64,000 bases of DNA, taken from Marinobacterium sedimentorum (GTDB lineage: Bacteria; Pseudomonadota; Gammaproteobacteria; Pseudomonadales; Balneatricaceae). The position numbers and the translations under genes were made by a program. This document shows, one piece after another, positions 36,418 through 45,466 of this stretch. Below the pieces are notes generated by a model that was not told the DNA's origin, ran no database searches, and worked only from the letters and a program-made list of their open reading frames with translations. Numbering within the stretch: position 1 is the stretch's first letter; each line of letters opens with the position of its first letter. The stretch spans positions 1-64,000 of the forward strand of contig NZ_JALDYX010000010.1 of NCBI RefSeq assembly GCF_024267675.1, read 5' to 3'.

Positions 36418-37544
36418 TCGGGGATGACCTCTGCGCCGTCGCCCACCCCCTCGCGATCTAGGCTCTGCAGGATACGTTGTCCGGGTTCGAGGCCATCCGT
36501 CACCTCGGTCCAGTTCCAGTTGGACAGTCCCGGCGTTACCTTTTGCTCGACCAGGGTCCCGCTCTGGGGGTCATACCGCAGTACCCGGTTGCCATCGAGC
36601 AGGGTTTCGGTGGGGATGCGCGTGGCCAGGGCGTGCTGATCCAGGATGATTTCAACATCGGCGCTATAGCCCACCAGAAGGTTGGCGTTTTCGGGCACCG
36701 GGGCAAAGAGCACGTCGATATCCACGGTGCGGGCCTGCTTCTCGACTTCTGTCACGAAGGCCGCGATGCGGCTTATCCGGCCCGGGAATACCTGGTCGCG
36801 AAAGGCATCCAGCGAGATGCGGGCAGGCTGGCCGACGGACAGGCGGGCCGCCTCGATTTCATCGATGGGGGCTCGTACATAGAGACAGCTGTCGTCGATA
36901 AGGTCCACGGCCGGCGGTGTTGGAATACCGGGTGGGGAGGGCGTCACGAACTCGCCGGGCTCGCCATTGATCTGGGCCACGATGCCGGCGAAGGGGGCCC
37001 GCAGGCGGGTTTCGTCCAGCATGATCTGTTGCAGGCGCAGGGCGGCGCTGGCCTGGTCGGTGGTTGCGCTGGCCTGGTCACAGCTGAGTTTGCCAAGGTG
37101 TGCTTCGGTTTCGCGCTGATCAAGCAGTTCGGCTGATGCCAGCTTGCGCTGGGCCAGAGGCTGGGTGCGCAGGTATTCCCGGTTCGCCAGTGCTGCATTA
37201 TCGCAGCTGCGCTGCTGCTCGACCTGCCGGGCCCGCAGTGTGGCGCTGGCCTGTTGAACCCGAACATCGAGATCCTGATGCCAGAGTTCCAGCAGCACCT
37301 GACCGGCCTTGACCCTGTCCCCCTCGCTGACCAGCAGCCGTTCGACGCGTCCACCCTGGGGCATGGACAGGCGCGAGCGCCGACAGGCCCGAATGGTGCC
37401 AGCTCGGCTGTTGGCGGCGATCAGTTCCACCGTGCCGCGCTCGACATCAAACAGCGCCACGGGCACGGGATCTTCGCGCTGATACCAATAGATGCCTGCG
37501 GCAATAAGCAGCAGCAGCGGTATCAGCAGCAGGCTTTTCTTCAT
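36414..37544 (-). CDS. periplasmic membrane fusion protein (MacA-like, HlyD family)
   Basis: A 376-residue adaptor: an N-terminal signal/anchor (MKKSLLLIPLLLLIAAGIYW), a barrel-sandwich lipoyl half (GGRVERLLVSEGDRVKAG and RAPFAGIVAQINGEPGEFV) and a central alpha-hairpin of about 100 residues. It links the inner-membrane exporter to an outer-membrane TolC-type protein, as MacA does. First gene of a four-gene operon; the upstream region holds a REP and MITE copy B2. Exported molecule unknown; no local regulator. Confidence 0.9.
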
Positions 37545-37652
37545 CGTGATCCGACACTCCTGTTGATTGCCTCTCAGTATAGGGAGGCTTCAATCAAAGC
37601 AGGGAATTGGGTGAAGTTCGTTGATGTGGGGCAGGGAATGGGTGCGGTTGGG

Positions 37653-37735
37653 TGTGGGAGCCCGGTCCCCGGGCGAATTGTCTGGGCGGTTTGAAGAGGA
37701 CCTTTGGGCTATTCGCTCACAGAGTGAGCTCCCAC
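37653..37735. repeat. REP-like double palindrome
   Basis: GTGGGAGCCCGGTCCCCGGG and, inverted, GTGGGAGCTCACTCTGTGAG bracket 83 bp. Same family as 5281-5349 and 13520-13587. Confidence 0.75.
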
Positions 37736-37751
37736 AAGGGTCTCGATGGGT

Positions 37752-37917
37752 TAGGAGGCTGTCCGAGAATGCTGGCCGTAGCGAGAGCCGGCTGATTTGA
37801 GCGGGTTTTTGCGGTGTTTTAAGGCGAATAGTGGTTCTATTTAACGAAAAACAGCACAAAAAACAGCCAAACTCAGGTGGCTCGCAGTAGGTTGAGTGTT
37901 GTCGGATAGCCTCCTGG
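37752..37917. repeat. MITE-like hairpin element, copy B2
   Basis: 166 bp; ends TTAGGAGGCTGTCCGAGAAT and (inverted) CCAGGAGGCTATCCGACAAC. Tip AATAGTGGTTCTATT unchanged. The right end lies 10 bp from the holC stop codon. Confidence 0.85.
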
Positions 37918-37927
37918 TGGCGTGCCG

Positions 37928-38362
37928 CTATCCCCGCATATCGGTGCGGTGCAGTTCCAGTCCGTTTTGCTGGCACAGACGGTAGTTGCTGCGGCTGGCC
38001 TCGAGTATGGCATCGTCCTGTACCACGATTTCAACGATACGCTTGAACTGCAGCGCCTCGGCGGGAAGCTCCAGCCCAAGGTTAACGTAGACATCGCGGT
38101 GCGCGGGCAGCTCAGGGCCCCAGCCGATGGTGATCGGTGCCTCGGGCGTTACGCCCTGCAGGGCATGGGGCACGAAGCTGTCCGGGCGCCAGGACCACAG
38201 CTGTGCGTCGAGCCGGGCTGCGCGGATTTCATCCGGCACCTGCACAAACACCTGCAGCCCGAGGCCGAGAATTTTCTCGCTCAGGCGGCAGAAAAACTGC
38301 TGGCGGCTGTCCTCGTCGGACGCCGCCAGTATGTAGAAGTCAGCGCGGTTTTTAGTGCTCAT
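37928..38362 (-). CDS. holC: DNA polymerase III chi subunit
   Basis: A 144-residue chi subunit of the clamp-loader, which binds single-strand binding protein and psi. It starts MSTKNRADFYILAASDEDSR and includes RLDAQLWSWRPDSFVPHALQ, the conserved W-rich SSB-contact segment. It begins at ATG 38362, overlapping the pepA 3' end by 11 bp, and so is co-transcribed with pepA. valS normally follows holC in gammaproteobacteria; here a hairpin element and an export operon intervene. Confidence 0.9.
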   Translation of the reverse strand: MSTKNRADFYILAASDEDSRQQFFCRLSEKILGLGLQVFVQVPDEIRAARLDAQLWSWRPDSFVPHALQGVTPEAPITIGWGPELPAHRDVYVNLGLELPAEALQFKRIVEIVVQDDAILEASRSNYRLCQQNGLELHRTDMRG

Positions 38363-39860
38363 GCTCGCTGTCTTCGATCTGGTCCAGCAGGTACTGGCTC
38401 AGTAGCGGTACGCAGCGCCCGGTGGCGCCCTTGTCCTTGCCCTTGCTGTTCCAGGCCACGCCGGCGATATCCAGGTGAGCCCAACGCAGCTTCTTGGTGA
38501 AGCGGGACAGGAAGCAGGCTGCGGTAATAGTGCCGCCCGCGGGGCCCCCGATGTTGGCAATATCGGCGAAGTTGGAGTCCAGCTGTTCCTGGTACTCGTC
38601 CCACAGCGGCAGGCGCCAGGCGCGGTCGGCAGCGAATTCGCCGGCTTCCAGCAGTTCGTTGGCCAGGGCGTCGTCATTGGCCAGCAGACCCGAGGCGTGG
38701 TTGCCCAGAGCGACGATACAGGCGCCGGTGAGGGTGGCGATATCCACCACGGTTTTGGGCTTGAAACGCTCGGAGTAGGTCAGGGCGTCGCACAGCACCA
38801 GGCGGCCTTCGGCATCGGTATTGAGGACTTCAACGGTCTGGCCCGACATGGTGGTGATGACGTCACCCGGCTTGGTGGCCCGGCCGCTGGGCATGTTCTC
38901 GGCCGCGGCGATGATGCCGACCACGTTGATCGGCAGCGCCATTTCGGCCACTGCGTTCATGGTGCCGAGCACGCTGGCGGCACCGCACATGTCGAACTTC
39001 ATTTCATCCATGCCGGCGCCGCCCTTCAGACTGATGCCGCCGGTATCGAAGGTAATGCCCTTGCCTACCAGGGCGTAGGGCTGGGCATCGGCATCGGAGG
39101 CCCCCTTGTATTCCATCACGATCAGCTTGGAGGGCTGGTCACTGCCATGGCCGACCGACAGCAGTGAGTGCATGCCGAGCTTTTCCATTTCGGATTCGTC
39201 CAGCACGCTCGTACTGATGCGGTCGTATTCGTTGCCCAGCTGGATCGCCTGCTGAGCCAGGTAGGTGGGGGTGCAAATGTTGCCGGGCAGGTTGCCGACA
39301 TCCCGCGCCACTGATACGCCGTTGGCAATGGCAACGCCATCCACCAGGGCATGCTCGCCGGTTTCGACATCGTCGTCGGCCAGCAGAATATGCAGCTGTG
39401 CCAGCTGCAGCGGATCGGCCTTCTTGCTCTTGGTTTCGTCGTACTGATAGAGCTCGGCGGTGCCCCACTCAACCAGCTGGCGGGTCTGGCGGTACAGATC
39501 GTTCTGCTGAGTGGCGGGCACGTCCAGTGCGAAGGTCACGCTGGTGGCACGGATGCTCTTGATGCTGGCAAAGGCGGCCTTGACCAGCTTGCGGTAGCTG
39601 CCTTCGCTGCGCTCATCGCTCTTGCCCAGACCCAGCAGCAGGACGCGCTTGGCGGCAACGCCCGGGACGCGCTGCAGCAGCAGGCATTCAGCCAGTTTCC
39701 CCTGGATGTCGCCACCGCCAAGGATGTCGCTCAGGTAGCCGTTACTGGCGCCGTCCAGACTGGCCGCCGCGGGGGTCAGGATGTTGTCGGCTTCGACGCC
39801 GACGATCAGCAGTTCCGTTTCCAGCGCCGCGATGGCGCCGCTTACAATCTCGAAATCCAT
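38352..39860 (-). CDS. pepA: leucyl aminopeptidase PepA
   Basis: A 502-residue M17 metallo-aminopeptidase, hexameric, with two zinc/manganese ions. The metal-site motifs are KGITFDTGGISLK and the M17 signature NTDAEGRLVL. PepA also binds DNA in some bacteria (cer/carAB). TTGGAG precedes ATG 39860 (MDFEIVSGAIA); the open frame extends to 39929. It is divergent from lptF, a conserved arrangement, and leads pepA-holC. Confidence 0.95.
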   Translation of the reverse strand: MDFEIVSGAIAALETELLIVGVEADNILTPAAASLDGASNGYLSDILGGGDIQGKLAECLLLQRVPGVAAKRVLLLGLGKSDERSEGSYRKLVKAAFASIKSIRATSVTFALDVPATQQNDLYRQTRQLVEWGTAELYQYDETKSKKADPLQLAQLHILLADDDVETGEHALVDGVAIANGVSVARDVGNLPGNICTPTYLAQQAIQLGNEYDRISTSVLDESEMEKLGMHSLLSVGHGSDQPSKLIVMEYKGASDADAQPYALVGKGITFDTGGISLKGGAGMDEMKFDMCGAASVLGTMNAVAEMALPINVVGIIAAAENMPSGRATKPGDVITTMSGQTVEVLNTDAEGRLVLCDALTYSERFKPKTVVDIATLTGACIVALGNHASGLLANDDALANELLEAGEFAADRAWRLPLWDEYQEQLDSNFADIANIGGPAGGTITAACFLSRFTKKLRWAHLDIAGVAWNSKGKDKGATGRCVPLLSQYLLDQIEDSEHEH

Positions 39861-39917
39861 GATGGCTCCAAACAAGACTTTAAAGTCGTATTTATGGATA
39901 ATGCCGCAGCACTCCAA

Positions 39918-39930
39918 AGTGCATTGCACT
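39918..39930. promoter_or_regulatory. 13-bp palindrome in the pepA/lptF divergent region
   Basis: AGTGCATTGCACT, 6-bp perfect arms around one T. It sits 58 bp upstream of the pepA ATG. Candidate operator or chance. Confidence 0.35.
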
Positions 39931-40098
39931 ATAAACTATTTAAAACTATTTGAATTCATTGAACTTAGGATGCGCTGAGTTATTCACAGATGGCGTCCGC
40001 CATGCAACGGGGTTCGCCGCGTCTGCTCGCGCGACCCACAGGCCGTGCCGGGCCCTGCGAATACGCAGTGTTTCCTCTGACCAACAGGGTAAAGCGTC

Positions 40099-41208
40099 TT
40101 GATCGTTTTCCGATACCTGACCCGCGAAGTACTGATCAGCACCGCTGCGGTAAGCACAATTCTGCTGATGATCATCGTAAGTGGGCGCTTTATCAAGTAC
40201 CTCGGTGATGCGGCGGCGGGCAAGCTTGCGCCCGAGCTGCTGAGTCAGATGCTGCTCTATCGGCTGCCGGGATTTCTGGAGCTAATTCTGCCGCTGGGGC
40301 TTTTTCTGGGCGTGCTGCTGGCCTTCGGACGTCTCTATCTGGAAAGCGAAATGATGGTGCTGCGGGCCTGCGGTATAAGCCAGAAGCGGCTGGTGCTTTA
40401 CGCCCTGGGCCCGGCTGCGCTGGTGGCGCTGGTGGTGGGGCTGCTGAGCATGCAGTTGTCGCCCCTGGGGGCACAGCGCACGGCGAACCTGTACCTGCAA
40501 CAGGACAATATCAATGCTTTCGATACCCTGGTGCCGGGACGGTTTCAGCCGTTGCCGGGAGGAAACCGCGTGACCTACACCGAATCGCTGGATGCGGCGG
40601 CCGGTGGGCTGGAGCGGCTGTTTATTTCCGACAGTACCCAGGGCGGTGCGCCTGTGGTGGTGCTGGCGGAACGGGGCTATCGCTACGATACCCAGGATAA
40701 CGGCCGCTTCCTGGTATTGCAGGATGGTGTGCGCTACGAAGGCGTGCCGGGGGAAGCCAACTACCGTCGTATCGAATATGGCGAGTATGGTGTACGTCTG
40801 CCGGATGCCGCGGCAGAGCTGCAGCAGTCCGAGCTTGAGGCGATGCCGACCCTGGCACTGCTGGCCGATGGCAGCAACGCGGCCCTGGCCCAGTTTCACT
40901 GGCGCCTCTCCTTGCCGGTGCTGGCGTTGGTGGTGACGCTGCTGGCCGTGCCCATGAGCCGCACCAACCCGCGTCAGGGGCGCTTTGCCAAGCTGATCCC
41001 CTCCATTTTGCTCTACCTGCTTTATCTGACGCTGCTGGGCGCGGCCCGCAGTGCGGTGGAGGATGGCAAAGCACCCGGGTTAAGCCTGTGGCTGGTGCAT
41101 GGCGGCTTTCTTGCGCTGGCGCTGAATCTGATTTTCGCCGAACAGTTCTGGGAGCGGGTCGGCCAGCGCTTGCCGAGTCTGCTGAGTCTTAAGCGGGGAC
41201 GCGCATGA
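40099..41208 (+). CDS. lptF: LPS export permease LptF
   Basis: A 369-residue inner-membrane permease of the LptBFGC lipopolysaccharide export ABC transporter. MIVFRYLTREVLISTAAVST matches the LptF start; six membrane segments flank a periplasmic beta-jellyroll (residues 110-270). The start is TTG 40099, which reproduces the family N-terminus with AGGGTAAAG upstream; no ATG is available at that position. It overlaps lptG by 4 bp (ATGA). Divergent from pepA. Confidence 0.93.
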   Translation: MIVFRYLTREVLISTAAVSTILLMIIVSGRFIKYLGDAAAGKLAPELLSQMLLYRLPGFLELILPLGLFLGVLLAFGRLYLESEMMVLRACGISQKRLVLYALGPAALVALVVGLLSMQLSPLGAQRTANLYLQQDNINAFDTLVPGRFQPLPGGNRVTYTESLDAAAGGLERLFISDSTQGGAPVVVLAERGYRYDTQDNGRFLVLQDGVRYEGVPGEANYRRIEYGEYGVRLPDAAAELQQSELEAMPTLALLADGSNAALAQFHWRLSLPVLALVVTLLAVPMSRTNPRQGRFAKLIPSILLYLLYLTLLGAARSAVEDGKAPGLSLWLVHGGFLALALNLIFAEQFWERVGQRLPSLLSLKRGRA

Positions 41209-42266
41209 GAAAGCTCGACTGGTATATCGCTCAGCACGTCCTGGGCGCCATTATGGTGGTGATGCTGGTAGTGGTGGGGCTGGACCTGCTGTTCTCGCTG
41301 GTGGATGAGCTGGATTCCTTTAACGATCGCTACGGCTTGCTGGAAGCGCTGTTCTATCTGGGCATGACGACGCCGCGCCGCATCTATGAATTTCTGCCGC
41401 TGAGCTGTCTGGTGGGCTGCCTGATCGGGCTTGGCATGCTTGCCTCCCACAGCGAGCTGACCGTGATGCGTGCCTCGGGCGTGTCTACCGGGCGTATTGT
41501 CGGTGCGGTGCTGAAGCCGGTGCTGGTGCTGGTGCTGGCGGCGCTGGTGCTGGGGGAATACGTGGTGCCCAAGACCGAGCAGATAGCCCAGAGCCGCAGG
41601 GCCCTGGTGCAGTCCGGTGGCGAGGCGCTGCAGTCGCGCTATGGTGTCTGGCACCGAGAAGGTGACAGCTTCATTCATATCAACGCCGTGCAGCCAGATG
41701 GCGTCATTTTCGGCGTCACCCGCTACAAGCTGAATGGCGAACGGGATCTGGCCTCGGCGAGCTATGCCCATCGTGGCGAATTCGTGAACAACGCCTGGCA
41801 GCTCGAAGACATCCGTGAAACCCGCTTTCTGGGGGATCATACCGAGGTGCTGGAGCGTCCGAACGAAGTCTGGAAGTCCGGCCTGACGCCAACCCTGCTG
41901 TCGGTCATAGTGGTGGAGCCGGTGGATCTGTCGATTACCGGCCTGAGTGAATTCTCGGCCTACCTGAGCGAGCAGGGTCTTAGCAGTGTGGATTATCAGT
42001 TGGCGTTCTGGGGCAAGCTGCTGCAGCCGCTGGCGATACTGGCGCTGGTATTGATCGGCATTTCGTTTATCTTCGGGCCGCTGCGCAGTGTGACGGTGGG
42101 GCAGCGCCTGATTGTGGGTATTCTGGTGGGTCTGACCTTCAAGTTCGCCCAGGATCTGATGGGGCCGGCCAGCAGCGTTTATGGCTTCGCCCCCTGGCTG
42201 GCGGTACTGGCGCCCATTCTGGTGTGTCTGGCGCTGGGCGGATGGATGCTGCAGCGGGCGAAATAG
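41205..42266 (+). CDS. lptG: LPS export permease LptG
   Basis: A 353-residue partner of LptF with the same architecture. MRKLDWYIAQHVLGAIMVVM is the canonical LptG N-terminus, and TVGQRLIVGILVGLTFKFAQ is the conserved penultimate membrane segment. ATG 41205 overlaps the lptF stop. A hairpin follows at 42277-42310. Confidence 0.93.
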   Translation: MRKLDWYIAQHVLGAIMVVMLVVVGLDLLFSLVDELDSFNDRYGLLEALFYLGMTTPRRIYEFLPLSCLVGCLIGLGMLASHSELTVMRASGVSTGRIVGAVLKPVLVLVLAALVLGEYVVPKTEQIAQSRRALVQSGGEALQSRYGVWHREGDSFIHINAVQPDGVIFGVTRYKLNGERDLASASYAHRGEFVNNAWQLEDIRETRFLGDHTEVLERPNEVWKSGLTPTLLSVIVVEPVDLSITGLSEFSAYLSEQGLSSVDYQLAFWGKLLQPLAILALVLIGISFIFGPLRSVTVGQRLIVGILVGLTFKFAQDLMGPASSVYGFAPWLAVLAPILVCLALGGWMLQRAK

Positions 42267-42276
42267 CAGCTAAAAG

Positions 42277-42310
42277 GAGCAAGGGGAAAGGTTAAAAATA
42301 CCCCTTGCTC
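42277..42310. terminator. hairpin between convergent lptG and RDD genes
   Basis: GAGCAAGGGG (42277-42286) pairs perfectly with CCCCTTGCTC (42301-42310). There is no clear T-tract, but the position between convergent genes suits a shared terminator. Confidence 0.55.
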
Positions 42311-42330
42311 GCTGTACCTTGCACTTTCTA

Positions 42331-42783
42331 TCAGCCTTTCTTCTGCAGTTTTTTCAGCTGCACCACGCGGGTGTCTGAAATACGATCATTCCAGCTTAGT
42401 CTCTCGTCGCTTAGCAGCATCCACCAGTAACCGGCACCCAGCAGCAATGCCGAGGGTATGGCCACCATGAAGCGAATCAGCGCCTGCATCCAGCTGATGC
42501 GCCCGCCCGCCACGGTTTCAACGCGCAGGTTCCAGGCAATCATTCCCAGGGTCTGGCCGCTGCGGGTCCAGAAGTAGGCGAAGAACAGGTAGCTGGCAAT
42601 AAAGAGCACTGATTTGAACAGCGGACCTTCCACGGCCTGGCCGTGATTGATGGCCACACCAATGCCGCCCAGTACCATCCAGAGCGCGATGATCAGCAGG
42701 CCGTCGTACAGCATGGACAGCAGTCGGCGTACCAGAGTGGCGGAGCGTATGGCCTCGCGGCTGTCGGAAAAGGGGCTATGCAT
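42331..42783 (-). CDS. RDD family membrane protein
   Basis: A 150-residue protein with three or four membrane segments. The RDD-family features are ATLVRRLLSMLYDGLLI at the start and FWTRSGQTLGMIAWNLRVET (GQTLG-W-R pattern). Function is unknown; some relatives act as ion exchangers. The ATG at 42783 begins MHSPFSDSREAIRSAT. Likely co-oriented with the Sel1 gene that precedes it. Confidence 0.85.
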   Translation of the reverse strand: MHSPFSDSREAIRSATLVRRLLSMLYDGLLIIALWMVLGGIGVAINHGQAVEGPLFKSVLFIASYLFFAYFWTRSGQTLGMIAWNLRVETVAGGRISWMQALIRFMVAIPSALLLGAGYWWMLLSDERLSWNDRISDTRVVQLKKLQKKG

Positions 42784-42870
42784 AGGGTCTCCGGGAGCCT
42801 CCTGCCAGCCGGCACCGGGTCGCAGCGGGAGGCGATGCGGCCTGATGCCTGGCAGGTGCTCGGGGGCAGG

Positions 42871-43677
42871 TTACTTGAAGGGACGCACGTAGGTGTCGAG
42901 GTACTTCTCGGCCAGCGTCTGGGCGGCCTCGGTCTGGGTGGCGTCGAGCTTCATCAGCAGCCGCTTTTCGATGGCGGCTGCAGTTGCGTTACCCAGCTGG
43001 GCCGAGTTGTGCATCCAGGCGTAGGCAATCACGTTGGTGTCAGCACTATGGTCCAGACCGTGGTCGTTGGAGTAGAGAGTGCCGAGAAAGAACATCGCAT
43101 CCATGTGTCCCTGCTGGGCGGCTTCGCGATACCAGAGCTCGGCTTCGGTGAAGTTTTGCTCCACGCCGGTGCCAAAGTTGTAACAGCGGCCCAGATTGTG
43201 CTGGGCGACAACCAGCTTCTGCTCGGCGGCACGCTGGTACCAGCTGTAGGCCAGGTTGGGATCGCGCTCCTGGCCGTAGCCGAACTCGTACATTTCCCCG
43301 AGACGGTTCTGGGCGCTGGCATCGCCGGCTTCGGCCTTCAGGCGTACGCTTGTCAGTTCCTGGCGGTATTCGATGTTCTTCAGGCGGCGCAGGCCGTTGA
43401 CGCTGTCCAGATGGCCCTGGTTGGCACCGCGCTTGAACAGGGCGGAGGCCTTCTCGAGATCCTTGTCCACGCCCCAGCCGTTCTCATACATCTGCCCCAG
43501 CATGTTCAGGGCGTCGGGATTGCCTTCCTTGCTCAGCGGCTCCAGGGCGTCGAGCGCGGCGCTGTAGTCCTTGTTGTCAAAGTCGCGGCTGGCCTGGCCC
43601 AGGTCTGCCGCCAGCAGCAGCGTGCTGGACAGGCCCGCTAACAGGCAGGCGGCTGCAAGGAGTGTTCTTTTGCTCAT
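42871..43677 (-). CDS. Sel1-repeat periplasmic protein
   Basis: A 268-residue protein with a signal peptide (MSKRTLLAAACLLAGLSSTL, cleaved near LLAA) followed by about five Sel1/TPR-like repeats, e.g. ALNMLGQMYENGWGVDKDLE and AQHNLGRCYNFGTGVEQNF. Such repeats scaffold protein-protein contacts in the envelope. The binding partner is unknown. ATG 43677 is chosen to give the signal peptide; the longer frame to 43785 has none. Confidence 0.85.
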   Translation of the reverse strand: MSKRTLLAAACLLAGLSSTLLLAADLGQASRDFDNKDYSAALDALEPLSKEGNPDALNMLGQMYENGWGVDKDLEKASALFKRGANQGHLDSVNGLRRLKNIEYRQELTSVRLKAEAGDASAQNRLGEMYEFGYGQERDPNLAYSWYQRAAEQKLVVAQHNLGRCYNFGTGVEQNFTEAELWYREAAQQGHMDAMFFLGTLYSNDHGLDHSADTNVIAYAWMHNSAQLGNATAAAIEKRLLMKLDATQTEAAQTLAEKYLDTYVRPFK

Positions 43678-43881
43678 TGGAAATGGTGCTCCATTGGATC
43701 GCGGAGGTACTTCAGAATGCAGAATGGCGGCCATTATAGCGGCGCACAGCCGTGGATAAAACGTGTGCAGGCGAAGCTGGGTCAATGTCTGCCGACAAAG
43801 AGACCTTGGAAAGAGAAAATTGTGCAGATAAAACGGGCAGCTGCGCGGTGCAGGGCATCGCGCAGCGGGTGCTTGCGGCGC

Positions 43882-44274
43882 TTAATCGAGGCGCTTTGGG
43901 TCCAGTAGCTCGATCATGTAGCCGTCGGGGTCCTTGACGAAGGCCAGTATGCTGGTGCCGCCCTTCATGGGGCCGGCCTCGCGTACGACCTGACCACCGC
44001 GGGTCTTGATGCTGTCGCAGGCGGCGTAGACATCGTCCACTTCAATGGCGATATGACCGTAGGCAGTACCCAGCTCGTAGCTGGAAGTATCCCAGTTATG
44101 GGTCAGTTCCAGCACTGTGGTATCCGATTCATCGCCGTAGCCGAGAAAGGCGAGGGTGAACTTGCCTTCCGGGTAGTCCTTGCGGCGCAGCAGGCGCATA
44201 CCCATCAGCTCGGTGTAGAAGGAGATCGATTTCTGCAGGTCTGTAACCCGCAACATGGTGTGTAAAATGCGCAT
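43882..44274 (-). CDS. gloA: lactoylglutathione lyase (glyoxalase I)
   Basis: A 130-residue glyoxalase I that converts the methylglyoxal-glutathione hemithioacetal to lactoylglutathione. The four metal ligands are placed as expected: His5 (RILHTML), Glu56 (VLELTHN), His74 (YGHIAIEV) and Glu122 (DGYMIELL). The start is ATG 44274 (AGGAGT upstream on the minus strand); the frame extends to 44331. Single gene. Confidence 0.95.
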   Translation of the reverse strand: MRILHTMLRVTDLQKSISFYTELMGMRLLRRKDYPEGKFTLAFLGYGDESDTTVLELTHNWDTSSYELGTAYGHIAIEVDDVYAACDSIKTRGGQVVREAGPMKGGTSILAFVKDPDGYMIELLDPKRLD

Positions 44275-44458
44275 ATCAACTCCTGATTGCTCGGTTGGCT
44301 CAGTGCTTAATGCCGCCCAGCGCTTGCCCAAATCCGGTTCGAGTGCTGTATTATAGAGACTTGTGAGGAATCATCGTATTACTTCCTGTCGTTGTGCGGG
44401 GATCGAGGTTCTTGCAGGACTCCAACGACTTGTTTTGCCGCCATTAAGGGTGATCGCC

Positions 44459-44785
44459 ATGTTTCAAGATTTAACCAAGCAATTCGGCTCGTCCATGGAG
44501 CCATTCAAGGATCTGATGAATATCCAGACCAAAATGCTCGAAGAGCTGACTCGTCAGCAGATGGAATGTACCAAGTCTTGCATTGAAGCCACCATTCAGC
44601 AGACCCGTGAAATGCAGAAATGTCAGAACGCATCGGATCTGATGGAGCTGCAGAAAGCCTACGCCAAGGAGCTTGAAGAGACGCTGCGCAGCGTGGGCGA
44701 AAAGAACCTCAAGGCGCTGCAGGATGCGCGCACTGCCATCGACAAGATTACCCAGAGCAGCTTCGAATCCTTTAAGCCCAAGTAA
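44459..44785 (+). CDS. phasin family protein (second)
   Basis: A 108-residue, all-helical protein without cysteine clusters except Cys33, Cys37 and one more (MECTKSCIEA), starting MFQDLTKQFGSSMEPFKDLM, with phasin-type amphipathic helices (LQKAYAKELEETLRSVGEKN). The open frame extends to 44363, but ATG 44459 follows AAGGGTGATC and gives the phasin start. A hairpin follows at 44800. Sequence is only distantly like phasin 1 (18002-18355). Confidence 0.8.
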   Translation: MFQDLTKQFGSSMEPFKDLMNIQTKMLEELTRQQMECTKSCIEATIQQTREMQKCQNASDLMELQKAYAKELEETLRSVGEKNLKALQDARTAIDKITQSSFESFKPK

Positions 44786-44799
44786 CTCCCGCGTTTCCG

Positions 44800-44831
44800 G
44801 CTCTGCCGCAGCCCTTTGGGTTCGGCAGAGC
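44800..44831 (+). terminator. hairpin after phasin gene 2
   Basis: GCTCTGCCG pairs with CGGCAGAGC around a 14-nt loop; no T-tract follows. Confidence 0.45.
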
Positions 44832-44898
44832 AGACTTGAATCGTCCCGCCTGGCTTCTCACTTCAGAGTCCCGCTTCAGGGCTTCACTGCGGATTTTC

Positions 44899-45426
44899 AT
44901 GGTTGCACCCATAGGGCTCTTCTACGGCTCCACGACCGGCAATACGGCGCATGTCGCCGAGCGCCTGTTGCAGCTGGCAGGCCCGGGCCTGATCGACCTG
45001 CATGATATTGCCGATACCGCGCTGGCGGCTGTGGATGATTACAGCTGCCTGATTTTTGGCATCTCCACCTGGGACTTTGGCGAGCAGCAGCTGGACTGGC
45101 AGGACCTGTGGCCGCAGCTGGATGGGCTTGATCTGCAGGGGCGCGTCTGTGCGCTCTTCGGGCTCGGGGATCAGCTGGGCTATTCGGACTGGTATCTTGA
45201 TGCCATGGGCTTGCTGCATGAGCGTCTTCAGGCCCGTGGCGCCCATATTGTCGGCGCCTGGCCCTGCACGGATGACTATGACTTCAGGGCGTCGCTGGCG
45301 CTGAGCGAGGATGGGCGTTTCTTCGTTGGTCTGGCGCTGGATGAAGACAGTCAGCGCAGCGAAACCGATCAGCGGCTTGGCCGCTGGCTGTCTCAGGTAC
45401 TGGCGGCGTTCGGCCTGTCAGGCTGA
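44899..45426 (+). CDS. flavodoxin
   Basis: A 175-residue long-chain flavodoxin that carries electrons on FMN. IGLFYGSTTGNTAHVAERL is the FMN phosphate loop; STWDFGEQQLDWQDLWP and ALFGLGDQLGYSDWYLDAMG form the isoalloxazine-binding loops. It starts at ATG 44899 (MVAPIGLFYG). A long-chain (FldA/FldB-like) assignment is by length. No obvious reductase partner is adjacent. Confidence 0.92.
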   Translation: MVAPIGLFYGSTTGNTAHVAERLLQLAGPGLIDLHDIADTALAAVDDYSCLIFGISTWDFGEQQLDWQDLWPQLDGLDLQGRVCALFGLGDQLGYSDWYLDAMGLLHERLQARGAHIVGAWPCTDDYDFRASLALSEDGRFFVGLALDEDSQRSETDQRLGRWLSQVLAAFGLSG

Positions 45427-45466
45427 GGGCGCAGGGCGCAAACGCCATACCGTAGCAAGACGCTCA

